Shown: piece after piece, positions 23,901-37,130 of the stretch
Numbering within the stretch: the first letter of the stretch is position 1
How the letters are laid out: each line of letters starts with the position of its first letter
Source: Trochalopteron elliotii
Taxonomy: Eukaryota > Chordata > Aves > Passeriformes > Leiothrichidae
DNA length: 64,000 nucleotides
Assembly (NCBI GenBank): GCA_024734555.1
Contig: JANPWX010019821.1
Coordinates: 1,492,657 to 1,556,656, forward strand
Direction of reading: 5' to 3'
The notes under the pieces: generated by a model
The model's database searches: none
Told to the model about the DNA's origin: nothing
The model's input: the letters and a program-made list of their open reading frames with translations, nothing else
Program-made: the position numbers and the translations under genes

Positions 23901-26900
23901 GGCAAGAGATCTTGGACATCTCATGCACACCCGTCAAAGGACACCTTGCTGTGCCTTCTCATATTCTCACTTCCAGAATAAAGACTAGGGGACTCCAAAT
24001 ACTTTGGCACTGTGTTCATCACTACACTGCATTTTGTAGGATTTACGTGGATATCACTGCATCTACATCAAAAACACACCTTTATTTTACTTAGAGAAAT
24101 CTCTCTGACTAAGCGGATTAAAGACTGTGAAGAAATACTTGGTACCTGTGATGAAGCCATGCACTTTTTAAAGAGCTCTCTATACAAATGAGTTATTAGT
24201 TGATGCTGCAGCCTCAGATTCTAAGATGTTATCAAGGTAAAAGTTATGAGCTAAATTCTGGTATTGCAAGGATGAGTATCAGGGCAGATTTTTTTCTTGT
24301 GCATTCCTAGAAATATCTTTATCTGATAGGAATACTAATGTGAATTATTGAAAGTATAAGGCTTTTAAATCACCCTTATGTTTAATTTTCTCTCCTGCTA
24401 TCACTTTTAAAATTTCTGTCCCTGCAAGAAGTGAAAATAGGTTAGAAAATTTATAATAAAAGTTTTCATATTATTGAAATGCAGTATTATCTATACAGAC
24501 AAGTTTATTTCTTGATCTCATAAACAGATACCATACACAGCTACCAATACATTCTCCCACTTATATTGCTGTGTATGGGAATATTTAACTGTGAAAATAA
24601 AAGCTGTTTTGTGCTGAGCCAAAATATAAGCAAAGAACAGAGCAGATGGTTTATGAGTACATGGAAAAACAGCATACGTCTGTATATAAGGAAAGAGCTC
24701 TATATCAGACTAATGAGTATAGAGTATAATATTCCTGTTTCCTCTGATGGTATTTTGTATGTGCAGTTCTGTGAATGCAGCACTGTGATGACAATAGTTG
24801 TGCTCACAAATGAAATATAGCTCGTTAAAGCTCCAGTTCTCCCATCCACACTCACTTTGATTAAGCATAGGTCAATCCTGTGTGAGATAATTATTTATTA
24901 CCCTGTCACTACTTCTTTTTTTCCAGATGTATGTGTTTTGGCTTTATACAACATGATAAAGTCCCTTTTGCTAACAAGTCTTCTAATGCACTATAGTTCT
25001 GCTCTGATTCTTAACAAATGTCCTCAGTGGGCAACTTTTCATAATTCATGCCTGCTGTTGTTCCTCTTAATAAGAATACTAAAGGAAGCAGACACTGTCA
25101 TCCACCAACCTGCTTCCCCAAGACCTAGTTGGCCTTACTTTCATGTTGTCCAGAACTAGCTGAAAATCCCCCAGATGACTGGGTTTTCATCACTTCCCTA
25201 AGGGGCAAACAAGTGTCTTTGTGGTTTCTGTCATGATGCTCCTCTCTTGTTCAAAAAGAACTTGTGGGAAACACCCCCCAAACAGACTTGTTCTCTTTAA
25301 AACTATCTTTTTCTGTAGTTCCTCCGAGAAGCAGTCAGCAGTTGAGCTTTGGGGATATTGAGACTACTAGTGAGTTTTTGCTGCACTGCGCTCACAGACT
25401 GTCTGCATCTGCTTCTAACCTCTTTCCTTGGCTGCAAACTCAGAGGCTGCTTTTCCTACTGCAGTGGGAAGTGAAGGAGCATCTACTGGATCATGGATGT
25501 CTGCTCCACTGTCTCACGTGTCTTCACCCTGCCCTGGCCCACAGGGCTGGTTCTATACTTGGCATCCACCAGGTGTGCATCTGGTCATACTGTCCTTTAT
25601 CAGGGTCTCAGATACAATGTGGGCAAAGATACCAAGTGCTGCAGGGGTGTCCTGGGTCTTTAACAAGGTGCAGGTGACTGGTGGACATGAGAATTGCCAA
25701 TTATGTTCTGCTACCAGGGACAGTAGCCTGAGAAAGTGGAGTGTAAAAACTCCTGTTTGTAGGACAATAATAACCTTAAATGTCTTTAGAAACAGAAACA
25801 GAAAATGTAAGAGTCCAATTTAGTTCACCATGGCAGAACGGAAATTGAAAATTCCATCTGTTTCATAATCAAAATATATTTCATACTTATGCTGCAATAT
25901 TTGTCAACATAACTACAACAAATAGAGGGTAGTAATTCAACCAATGATTACAAAAATACAGAAAAGGCATACTGGTTTTAAAAACCATATTAATTTGTAA
26001 TGACTGCATTGCAGAATGACAGTTTTTCTCTTTGGAAACTTTCTTACTCAGTTCTAAGGCTCAGTTATGCCAAATTGCTATTATTTAACAATAAGATCAG
26101 TAGACCTTAAAAACAGAGAGAAAAAGAAAGAAAGCAGAAGCTACTATGGATACTACCAAACCACTTCTCAGCTTTGTAAAATAAAGCACATGGGCAAGTT
26201 TCCCACCACAAAATCAGTATAAATTGATTTCCAAATTGCTTTTTTTTTTTTTTTGCAGTTTCCACCCCAATATTCTGATGGCAATTTGATAAGCCAATTT
26301 CAAAGGAGATTTATAATTATTTTGCTGCTTATTTGTGAAACACATTTTTTTATTTCTTGATGCTGTAGTTCCTCCTCAAAGGTCCTGGCACAGCACTGGC
26401 CTCTTTCTTTTAGGAATTCTGTTTCTGTCTCTTTTCCTCAGGTGGACTGGCTTCTCTACTTGACAAACATCTTCACTCATTTCAGCAGCTTACTTGAATT
26501 AAAAATAGTACAGTCTTACCATTAACAATTAGTGCTTATTATCTTGCCTTGTTTTTTCCCAACACAAATGAAATATTACTATTTCAGAGACACTTCCAGT
26601 GGCAATTATTGTGTGGAGTTCCACATTTAATGTTGCTCCGTGCTTGAAAGCTATATGCAGTTCTTACTTTGGATTACAGCTAAACAACAAGTTTTGATTG
26701 AAAGAATGGCTGTGACCCAATCGTTAACTACCATACATGTCAATTTGAAATGATGGAAATAATTGCCACTGACAGTTTTACTTTGTAGAAACCTATTTTC
26801 CTCCCTTCAGAATCTTTTTTATCTTGGTTTACTGGAAAAAGTGAACAAGCACAAGGAAATGCTTTCAAAATTATCAGCTTCTAAAGAACACTAGTAATCA

Positions 26901-27654
26901 CTTTGCATAATCCACATCTGGGCTCAATCCAGTTTTCCTTAATTAGCTACAAATGCCATGTCTGCTGCTGTGTCTGAAATTTTCACTGCATCTACCTATT
27001 AAAGTGTAAAATGAATTGGATTTTCAAGTTCAAGAATATTACTTGGGTAGTTAAGTGGATTTAGACACAATGGAATTTCTTGTACTAAAAATAGCATAAA
27101 TGTGGCTACTTTTCAGATTTTCAGAACCAGGGCACTTCTGTTCTTTGAGGATCACACTGGCTACTTACCCTAGCAAACAGGTATTTAACAGGTGTTATTT
27201 AACCAGTAAATCACTCAAAGACACTCAGGCCTTTTGTCCAACCTGTAAATAGAAATAGTTTTGTAAACTGTGAATTACTATGGCTTGTGTCTGGTGTCCA
27301 TGTGACAATTCTGCCCATCACGTTTCCCTTGTCAAGGCTGGATGTGGTATTCACATCCATCTAAAATCCCATGCTGCCTGCGTTTACACCATTGTCCAAA
27401 AAACAGGGAGATCAAGCAGCTACTTGCTCCAGAGTGTCCCATTGCTCTAAGGTCTGGGTTAAAGCATATACAAAGTTATATATTTTGCCTACATTGGGAA
27501 AACAGGTCGTCCTCAAACTTCTGTTGAATTTGTTATCAGTGCCTAACTAAACATGAGTGGTGTAGGAATAGCATAGACAGGTGAACATGGCCTCCAGCCC
27601 TTTACCATTACCAGTTTTCAGTTGCCACTAAGAGTTAAAATTGTATATATGTGC
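20916..27654. other. Intron-like sequence, no gene recognised
   Basis: Mainly AT-rich, with no coding exon I can support and no CR1 or LTR recognised. A 17-base T run is near 26240. A 14-base-class inverted pair (CAGTGGCAATTAT at about 26597 and ATAATTGCCACTG at about 26758) is probably chance. The segment 22420-22620 is more complex and holds several CG dinucleotides, which could suit a conserved non-coding element, but only cross-species comparison can tell. Confidence 0.35.
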
Positions 27655-27905
27655 ATGTACAGCTTCAAGTTGCACCGAGGGAGGTTGAGATCAGATATTA
27701 GGGAAACTTTCTTCACTGAAAGGGTTATTGAGCATTGGAACACACTGGCCAGGGAAGTGGTTGATTCACCATCCCTGCAGGTATTTAAAACGTGTAGATA
27801 TGGCACTTGGAGACATGCACTTGGCAGAGTTAAATTTACAGCTGGACTAAATGATCTTAAGGGTATTTTCCAGTCTAGATGGTTCTGTGATTCCATAACT
27901 TTGTG
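27655..27905 (+). mobile_element. CR1 LINE 3' end, plus orientation
   Basis: Clear CR1 tail: TTCAAGTTGCACC, then TTTCTTCACTGAAAGGGTTA, TTGGAACACACTGGCCAGGG, AAGTGGTTGATTCACC and the terminal TTCTGTGATTCCATA. It is heavily 5'-truncated and relatively little decayed. Confidence 0.9.
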
Positions 27906-30900
27906 AATGACTGTCCAGTCACAATACCCTGTTTTTACCATTAGCTGCCCAAACGAGAAGTACAAGAGTGTTCCTTGGTGTCCTGTCATTTGGAGAAGGA
28001 TTTTGAAATGCAGCACCACCTGTGTAGGGCCTTTGGCATCAATCCTGCGACTGCCATCCTCCTGTGCCCCCTTCTCTAAGCTTGTGCCAAGCCCTCTTTG
28101 AAAAGGGAATCTGCTGGAAAGTTATCTGCTCTTGAAGATAATTTTTTTCTTGAATTCAAAATTCAACAAAATTTGAAATTACTTGCTATCTGTCTCTGCT
28201 TTCTTTTCTCCTGAATTTTTTTCTCACTGATGGATTTTTAAAGGTGTGATCTAACTCTTAGTCAAGCCAAGGGGAATCTTTCCAAAGTCCTGAGAACACT
28301 ACAGATGAATATCTAAATGAAAATGTAAAAATGGCTTAAGAACTGATTTTGCTAAAGGAAGACAGTGAAAAACTTTTGGCACTTACAACAAGAAATAAAT
28401 TTGCTAGGTTTCACCTTGATTTTTAAATTGCTGGGAGCAAATCTGGAAGGTCACTGTGCTCCTTCAGCTTCTGGCTGCAGTGTGCAGGAGAGAAACACAG
28501 TCCACAGGTTTAGATCTGTGTGCACGTGTCTAAGGATATTTCCCTTTGGAGGGTGTTTCTTTTGTTTCCTGCCTACTTCCAGCCTGCAAGTGCTATGCAT
28601 CTCTTCATAAAAAAGACTAGATAATTTTTGAAGAGACTTTATCCTGAAGCACTGTATCAGTACAGAAAATAGTGAGTTTAAATAAAATAAACCACTCCTT
28701 CAATCTTTCCCTCCCTGCCACCATAGGACCATGTCAACCTAATGTAGCTCTTTGAAAGTCAGGGGATTTATGTTGCTGTTATTACAGGACAGTGCTGTAG
28801 GGAAAACTAGCCTATTTCTATAATTCATCATGCAGAGGCAGTCAAATGGCCCCAGAAGGTTTCTAAGGAAGGTGCACTGATAGTTAACCTTCACTGCAGT
28901 TGCATGGGACAGACTCAAGAAGTGGAAGTCTAACCTGAATGAAGGACTGTTGAATCTGAGAATTTGGAAGATGTTGCTATTCTATTTTATAATTGCTTCC
29001 TTCTGACATCCCCCAAAATACTCCTCCCTGTCCTTCAGAACTCAGAGCGCACAATTGTCTCACACTTGAAATACATGTTTATGAGATGCTGAGGTTCTAG
29101 GCCTCTTCTTGTGTGTCATGGGACAGTTCTTAGTGATTTGTCTGGAACCAGGCTGATTTATAGGAATAGAAGCTCTGGTTGACTGTGTCTGCTCAGAGCT
29201 TGGCCCATGGTTGCAAAAGTGTGCAGAAAATTCTGTCTTAAAATATGCTGTTCAACTGTTTCTTACCCCTTTCAGTAGTGACAGCAGTTTGGGGCATATG
29301 TTTTTTTGCTTTCCAAAATGTGCTATTAAGGAACTAAAGACTGAAATGATTTCTCCTTCTGTTCACATTTTTGGTTGGTTTTCTTGAGTAAGATGTTCTC
29401 TTGGAAATATTTTTTGGTACTACCCACAACTATTTCCAAAATGACTAAGTTTGTTTTTTAAAGAAAGATAAAAAAATAATGACAAATTGGAACCTTATGG
29501 ACTATAAAAACTCCTAGGTAGAAAGAACTGTCAGTATGATTGATATCTTGAAATTCTCTTTTCAAAGTCATTAAAAAGCTGTGTTTCAGTCTTTGAGCTC
29601 TTGGGAGAAACCTTGCTAGATCGCTTCCTGTTGTCTAATTTCTGAAAATGTCACGCCCAGAAGAGACACAACAATAGAATCATGTCAGAAATGCAAATAC
29701 CAGGTGACTCACATCAATAGTGGGGAAAAGGCTTAGTTTCTTTGTAATTCACACATTTTTTTAGGTGAGAATAAAAAAAGCTGGAATCTCTAGATGCTCC
29801 AAGTAAATTGCTCATTTTGGAAACATGGCTGTCTCAAGGGCACTAAATCCCATGTAATCTTGACAACCCAAAACATACCTGGCTAGACTAAAAGCAGAAA
29901 AGAAAAATACATAAATTTTTTTTTGGTAAGGAGGGAGGCCATCCCACTTAGTGATATTTCTGTTTTAATGAGAGTCTTTTATCCTGAAATACGTACATAT
30001 TTCATCCTATGTTGATGCTCTTTCTACAAGTGTATTTCTAATTCAGCAAATAAACAAAAGGCTGTATGGGAATTTTGCTGAAAGCCTCGCAACTGCTGAG
30101 CTCAATTTGTTCTTGAGACATAAATGTCAATTATGTGTGCCTGTTGCTACGTGTGAGTTGATGGCAGGCTGCAAGTTCTGCACTGCCATCCTGGCAAACT
30201 TACAGCATCAGCAGGCAGCTGCCTCATTTTCTGGCATCCAGCAGTATGTGGGTGAAGCAGAATAATGTTAGCATTTGGCTATCATCACATGATGGCTTCC
30301 AAAATATCAGTTCAGAAGGCTTCTCTCATCCAAAAAAAATAGGCTCTCACTGGGTATTTGCAGTAACACACACCCACACCCACACCCACACCCATAATCC
30401 GTGGGTGTAAAATGAGAAAACGATGCTTGCCAGGGAGCTTTCAGATCCAAAGTTGTGAATGGGAACTGCATGCTTGGAATGAAGGCATGAGAATGCTCTT
30501 GCTGTTTGTATCTTTTTGTTCTTCTGACATTTTGGGATTTTATGTGGGTGTGATGACATATTCCCCTAAAGCCTGCAGAACCAAGTCACGGGTTTCAATG
30601 CCTGCTATCAGAGAAGGCTAACTCCTCAGAAACACGACTGCAGGGAAACACAGAACAAGCCCTCGGATGTACTGGAAGGATTAAATTGTGCCTAGGCCCC
30701 CCTAGCTGGTTGCACTGAAAGTGAAGGTAGAGGGAGAGGCACATCAACCCCCTCCCACTGCTGCATCCTGTATCAGCCTGCATCCAGTTGCTGCTGCCAT
30801 TGATGGCTGCTGCCCAGCTGAGTCTCCCATGGGATGTGCGGAGCCCACGCAGATAAGCACATTAGCACAGCTTATATCTGCATAACTACATTACTGTTTG

Positions 30901-31697
30901 CACAAAAGCACGTTGCTTCTGACTTACACTGAGCTGTAGCATAAATAAAAATTGGCTCCAAACCACTTAGGAGTGCTGGTCCAGAAGGGTTTGTTTTGAA
31001 CAAGCCCCATGGACAGCAGATGTGGCTTTAAGGAAGACTTGAGAGACAAAGACAGCAGAGGGATTGCAATGCAAGATGGACATGTAATAGTTTAGCTGAG
31101 AAGAAAACAAGCCAGGAATCTGGGTGAGATTTGGGGATTTGGAGATTGCCAAATCTGAGAACTCATCTTGGAATGTTATCCTGGGACACATCATGCAGCA
31201 GAAAGCAAGGGAGGGTGGAGCATGATGCCACAGACCACTACCCACGTGATGTTCATGCTGGAGCACTTCAGGAGCCCAGAGAAAGACAGTATGAGTGGGA
31301 TGTTTTATCAATTATCTATTCATTACTGTACCAGACTTTGCAAAGAAAGACATCTCTTAGTTATGGAAAGAGGCTGGCAGAGGAGACAAAGAAAGGCAAA
31401 AAGAGGGAAGTGGAGACAATGTGATCAAAAATTTAAAATAAACACCAAGTAAGTAATAAAGGACTAGGACTTAAAGAAAAAATGAATGGTGAGAGGAGAG
31501 ACAAAAACTCAATACAAAAGTAATGGAATCGGAAGCTATAGAAGACACTCTTACAAATTTTCTCTCCAGTAATTTTAAAGTAGAATGATTTTTCTTTCAG
31601 TAGGAAGAAAAGGGAACTCAAAAGTTGGGTCTCCATCAGTGTCCCAAAGAAGATGATGGGCTCTAAGAATATTCAGCCTGAGGATGGTTCTTCTCAC
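27906..31697. other. Intron-like sequence with one microsatellite
   Basis: No exon with firm support. A 9-base segment at 29879-29887 has very strong splice signals on the minus strand (see findings). About 30840-30950 is a complex, less AT-rich patch that might be conserved non-coding sequence. Confidence 0.3.
30366..30393. repeat. (CCCACA)n microsatellite
   Basis: About four and a half units of CCCACA. On the minus strand this is a TGTGGG repeat that gives spurious W-V codons in a minus-strand frame. Confidence 0.95.
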
Positions 31698-31771
31698 CTC
31701 TGTAAAGTCATCACATCGTGCTCATAAATCAATATCATTCTTGCATTGCAAAGGAATCTAGACTCTGAATT
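31698..31771 (-). CDS. Candidate exon (74 bases) of the large minus-strand gene
   Basis: On the minus strand an acceptor with pyrimidine tract (TTGTGTATGCATTTAG) precedes 74 bases ending in AGAG|GTGAGA, a strong donor. The frame starting on a codon boundary, as required after the exon at 32701-32869, is fully open. It reads NSESRFLCNARM then ILIYEHDVMTLQ, with a mixed hydrophobic and charged pattern like helical protein. It ends two bases into a codon. It lies only 929 bases below the next exon. Function not recognised. Confidence 0.5.
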
Positions 31772-32700
31772 CTAAATGCATACACAAAGAAGCAAGCTGT
31801 TTATAGCTGTGCTAGCAGTGATAAAATGCAAGTGGTTACAGCTAAGATAAGTGTATTTTATTATTTATGGCCTAAATATGGATACATTATATACTCTTCA
31901 ACCTAATGTACTGTAATGGCTGTTTTTGTTACCTGTCTAACCTTTTTTGTTACCTTTATTCCTGATCACTGTCATAAAACTCTGATGCATGTCATCTAGA
32001 ACTGTTCAGATAACAAATTTAATTCCACTTTTTATTTTGACACCTCCATCTTAGAAGATATTTCATTGAAATTACTGAAGGAGTAAAGATTATTGCATAG
32101 AAGTTGCACATTTCATCAGTAGGCATCAGACATTGCCCATTTCTTTCATGGGTTTGCTGAATCAGGTACACGTAAATGTTCCTTTTAAAGCTTTATGCTA
32201 TTTGCGATGGAAAATCCAGTTTAATAATTTTCTTTCATAGCCCCTCCTCTATTTTATATTCTTGTTTGTTGTCTTCATCTGTGTCAAATTTCTAAATCAT
32301 TATGTCTTTCTCTTCTCTTCAAAGAACCCTACTGCTTTCATTACACTGGAAGATTTTTCCTGTCTGGTTTCCTTTCTTACTTGGTTATACATACATTTTC
32401 TGAGTCTCAGTAGTCATCTGTCATATCTAAACTACTTTTGGGGTTTTACTCACTTTAAGAAATCAGTCTTTTGTAACTATGCTTGAGTTAATGAAGTCTT
32501 CCCTTTATAAAATATTCCTTCTTTCCAGTTCCTTTCCTGGGTGTCAAACCTAAATGTAACAGCAGCTGCTAGTTGTGGCCTGAGTCCTCATCTTAGGTGA
32601 AGTAGCTTCTCTATGCTACTTAAGACTAATTGAAAATTAGCTCCGCCTTCTGCTTCAAAACTTGAAATGTACTTTGGGTATTGAGAAATCAGATGCTTAC

Positions 32701-32869
32701 CTTTGCAGACATTTGGGGCAATTTTAACAGCATGGCAGTCTGTAATGAAGCTGACAAGCTCCTTCTAGTTAAAAAGCTTATGTCCCTAAGTACTTGAAAA
32801 CCACCGCCAATTTTTCTAATGAAGTAACTGATGGCAGTTGCAGATTTTTCTCCCTCTGTGGAGCTCACG
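32701..32869 (-). CDS. Best-supported internal exon (169 bases) of the large minus-strand gene
   Basis: The acceptor is excellent (a long CT-rich run ending CATCTTACTTCAG) and the donor near consensus (CAAAG|GTAAGC). All 56 whole codons between them are open in one frame, after one base of a split codon. The peptide begins VSSTEGEKSATAISYFIRKI, continues through GGGFQVLRDISFL and TRRSLSASLQ, and ends MLLKLPQMSAK: an acidic-serine start, then amphipathic helices with basic residues, and no signal or membrane segment. Its one-base start matches the two-base overhang of the candidate exon at 51278-51375, and its codon-boundary end matches 31698-31771. I do not recognise the family. The helical pattern would suit a repeat or scaffold protein, but that is a guess. 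Confidence 0.6.
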
Positions 32870-34896
32870 CTGAAGTAAGATGAATCTAGCAGAGAGAAGA
32901 GGAATGATGGGACAAGAAGATGTGGGGAATTTGGTCTTTGAAGCAAACATGTCCCCTCCCCACCCCCTTCCCTCATAGCTGTAAGTTTCCCCTGGCTTCA
33001 CACTGGTCACCCTCTCCCCAGCAGATTTGCCAGCAAAGGAGGTTCAGCAGCAGAAGCTGTAATTCCCCAGTCTTCTAGAGCTGGAGTGGCCAGTGGGATG
33101 AGCTGTTGTGGAAGGGGAGGCTCCCTGAGAAGGGCTTTCCCCTCTGTCCATGAATTAATTTTTTGCTCTGTTTTCCTGAGTCTTCTTCCATTGCCCTCTG
33201 TTATTTCTCAACCCTGCCCCAGCCTCCTGGCCCAGTCCCCACCCCAGTAGATCACTGGCTTCCGTAAATGCTCATGCCCGGTCTCCATGCCTGCATAGCT
33301 CTAGCTCCAGATCCCCATTGCCTTCCTGAGTTCCCTCACTGTTTCAGGCCTGTGGTTGTGTCCTGTCACAGCCCACAGAGCCAAACACCACTCACTTCCC
33401 ACTCTGGCTAGCAGCATAATTTCCAGGTGTCACCTGGTTGTGCCATTTGAAACAGCCCTGAACTTGACATGCCAAGTCTCAACTGGCATTTTGACCACAT
33501 GCAGCAATGGATTACAGCTGGCCATTGTAACTGCAGATGAGCACACCGTTTCTGTAGAGGTTCTGCTTTCTTCAAGCAGTGATAGATGGTTTTAAATCCT
33601 TCTTGTCACCACCTTCTAACTAGGAGGGAGGAGGCCCTGACATGTCTTTCACCACGGCAGATTTAAATGCAGATCTGGGTACAAGTCAGAAAAATACTGT
33701 AGAATCCCTCAAGCTATTAACTGGTCCTATTAAGTAACAGGAAATCTACACCCCAGCTCCTCTATCCAGCTTTTTGTATCACTCCTGCCAAACATGAACC
33801 ATGAGCTGGGGTTCCTTCCCAGAAACCTCTCTCGGTTCCTTGTGAGAACAATTCTGTTTTTCTTATATTTTGTGAACAGCCAGTTTAGTCTGGTGGGGCA
33901 CAGAAAAAGGCAGGTACATTCAATCTGATGTTCAGATTTAGAAGGTATATAGCTCTTTTTGCATTGTGAATCTCTGAGGGACTAGGGTAGGGAGCAGCAT
34001 TAACAAATCTCCACACAAAACTTGCTGGCCACACTTAAAAATCCCCCCATGGGCTATGTATTTCTTGTAAACTTAATTGCCTGGGATTAGAGTCTATTTC
34101 CTGGCACTGCTGTTGAGGTAACAGAAATTCTTTTGTGCCTGGAAAGCTTCTGCTCAGCAGCTCGCAATCCCCTGGGAGTCTGAGGCTGGCAGTGGCAGAA
34201 GCGGCTGCTCTTCTTACCAGCCGCTCAGGTACCCTTTGTGGGGGAAGAAATTCCAGCGCCATGAATTTTCCAGCCGCCGGGAACTTTCTGGGATTCCTCT
34301 AGGTGGCAGGAAGTACACGCCCGCCCACTACTGGGGCACTGCTTGCTGCAGCTCTCCGGCTGCAGGAGTTTATGAACTTTTAAGAGTATAGGTGAGGGTT
34401 ATTCTGAGGTCAGGATCTTAAGGGTTGCTTGTCCACCAGCTGTCTGACTGACAGGCCCTAACTTTGGAGCTTGTTTGCTCTGTACCACAGGCTTTTGGTT
34501 TTGTGGTAAGGTTAGCCACTAAGTCATTCCTTTCACATCATCCTGGGTAATGCCATCCAGGGTTTGCTTACCTATGTAGCAAGAAGAGATTTACATGCCT
34601 TTGAAGTAATAAAATTAGGCAGTAGCAGGCAGATATAATGAGTACCACGATGAAACCATTGAAATCTCTGTGCCTGTTCTCCTGACATGCTAAAAGGATG
34701 TTGGTATGAACTTGGGTGGATTTGATTTTAAGGCATAAGTTATTATTGGATCTTTTCCCTGGCTTTGAATTCTTTATTTTTCCTTATCTCAGTTCATGTT
34801 ACTGACAAACACCAGAACACGTCCTTCAAACAGCCTGAGCATTAGTTTGGAGAGTGTTGAAGTACATAAGTAACTGTACTGAGTTAGTTATACCAG

Positions 34897-34948
<52 letters not shown>
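34897..34948. repeat. (TA)n microsatellite
   Basis: About 25 uninterrupted TA units. Likely polymorphic. Confidence 0.97.
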
Positions 34949-34951
<3 letters not shown>

Positions 34952-36944
34952 CAGCCTGATCTGGTTCAGCCACTAAGGCCAGAGGGGAAGACAAGGCTGC
35001 CCTTTATACCCCCACTGACCGATCATCTGGGCAGGAGTTTACACAAATCCTTTGTCCTCACAGGATATTTTTCTGCCCTCTCTGTTCTACATCCACTAGA
35101 AGAGTGTCTTTCCCAGGATATCTCTCTTCCCTGCTCCTCTGCATCTGGTCTCAGCCTGAGGTTCCCCCAGCAACTCCCTGCCCTTTAAGACAAGCAGATG
35201 ATGGAAAAGTATGCACTGCTGAGGAACTCCACTTTATCTGCTATATTTTTCTGCAGGAAAGGCCCCCTTGGATATCAGCTGAAATCTCTCTTTTCTCCCT
35301 GGAGCATGATGAAGGGGACCTCAGAAGGGCTGTGGCTCTGGCTCTAGATATTTGGTGTAGACCAAGTTATGCAATGTACTGCTGTGACATCTGGAGATTC
35401 ATTTTTCGCTCATTTCTTGGGACCGTAGTTAACATCTACATGGGGAATTTTTGTTTTTAAGAACAAGAAGTACTACTCTAATTTGAAATTCTTCTGTGAT
35501 CTCATTCAATTTGAATTCTGTCCACTTCTACTTCTAGCTGCATCATTTATAACAAGGAAGGAATTAGGGTTTTTTATTGGTGACACAAGTTGCTTTGCTG
35601 AGTTATGTATTGATAACAAAATATCTTCCTGATGAATTAAACATCACAGAAACTTAAGGACAATAAATACTACTTGTTCTGCTTAGCTAGAAAATGACTG
35701 TTTTCCTAGTACTTCCAATTTAAATCCTATGATTTTTCTTCAAAGTGATATCATAGAGATTTGTAGTTATTAAAATAATTTCAGATGATCAGTGGTAATA
35801 TTATGCACCAGCAGTGATCATCAATAAAAAGAGCTCAAAGAGCTTTGCCAGCATTATTTTGGGACCACTGTACCAAGCAGCGTTTAGACGAACTAATTCC
35901 AGTTTTTAAGTTTGTTCTCAAGTCTGCAAAGAACTGAATGCTAATGATCCTGTTTAGTTTACCTGCGCTCTTGATCCATGAGGCAATCACCTAAAATAAA
36001 AAGTGCTGGTTTTGAATCAGAGGGGAAAGTAATGCTTGTATTTGCACAATGCACATCAGTGTGTAACTTGTAAATTCAGACCTAATGCAGTTTCAGGTTT
36101 GATATATAACTCAATAGCAATCAGACATTCATGCTGCAAGAATCAAGGCCCCAAACCACATGCAGGTTGCTCTGTCCTGTCACCTTTATTCTTTGTCCAT
36201 CTCTGTCATTGATCAAGACGTCCCTCTGACAAGTCGTGAGTTTGCAAATAACAAAAAGATGTTGCGAGTTATTTTTTAATGACATTGTTAGTATTCTTAG
36301 GGATAAGTCCCTACATTTTGAAGGGAAACCCCAAGAGCTTGAATAACAGTTTTAAAGCACAGATAACATGATCTGTAACTTTGTCTTCACTAACAAGGAC
36401 AGTGTGCAATACAAGTCAGCTGCACAGCAAGTTCTTTATCGTCTCTTCTCTCACATTTCGTTGGAGCATTGAGTTTACAGTAGATTAATGTCCTAACCTC
36501 TTAGCTTATTAGTGTGAAACACAATCAGCCCTATGTAATAAGATTAGACAGTAGGAGCTTAAGCCAGTGCTAATTTTTAATAAATTTTCCCCCATTTAGA
36601 AAATGGGATAAGAGCTAGGAGACTGGAGACTGATTACATGTTTATGCACAGTAGAAAACTCACTATTATTTTTCACAAATGTGACCAGTTACAAATTAAT
36701 ATTTCTTGTGCTTTACTTTTTTGTGCTGCTCCACCCAGATCTAGGCTCTTTAACTTAAGAGGATAAATGGATGTCAAATGGTTGGACATTAGTGAACAAG
36801 ACTTAAGTGAGGTCCTGAGATCTGAGAGGTTTGATCTGATTACCCTGCATACAGGATTAAGAAATGATGGGCAGGTAACTTCAGTTTCTGTTGGAGACAG
36901 TATTCTGTGTTGCCAGTTGTTCTTATCAGTATCCCTTTGTAATG

Positions 36945-37130
36945 AAAAAAAAAAAAAAACAACCAAAACCAAACCCCCCTAAACCAATCAAACAAAAACC
37001 CACCAACCAAAAATCCCAAAACCAATAACAACCAACCAAAGGAAAACCCGACCCCCTCAAACCCGCACCCCCTGAAACTCCAAACACCCTCCCCCGCCCC
37101 CAAAAGAACCCAAAACCAAAACAAAAAATC
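36945..37130. repeat. A/C-only low-complexity tract
   Basis: Fifteen As are followed by about 170 bases made almost only of A and C in changing CCAAA, CCAAAA and CCCCC words. I count about 15 G or T in roughly 185 bases. The resulting minus-strand G/T-rich frame is spurious. See findings. Confidence 0.95.

Noticed and set aside
25264..25823. Two overlapping plus-strand frames of 131-137 codons
   Set aside because: Different frames of the same sequence, no splice signals or recognisable domain; composition looks random.
26597..26770. Inverted pair CAGTGGCAATTAT / ATAATTGCCACTG
   Set aside because: Only 13 bases with about 150 between them and no matching sequence beside the arms; likely chance in a long AT-rich region.
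27170..27255. A minus-strand segment with a good acceptor and a GTAAGT donor
   Set aside because: All three frames contain stops, so it is not a coding exon.
35963..35990. A 28-base minus-strand microexon with good splice signals
   Set aside because: Its length would break the phase between exons 51278-51375 and 32701-32869 and bring an immediate stop; probably chance.
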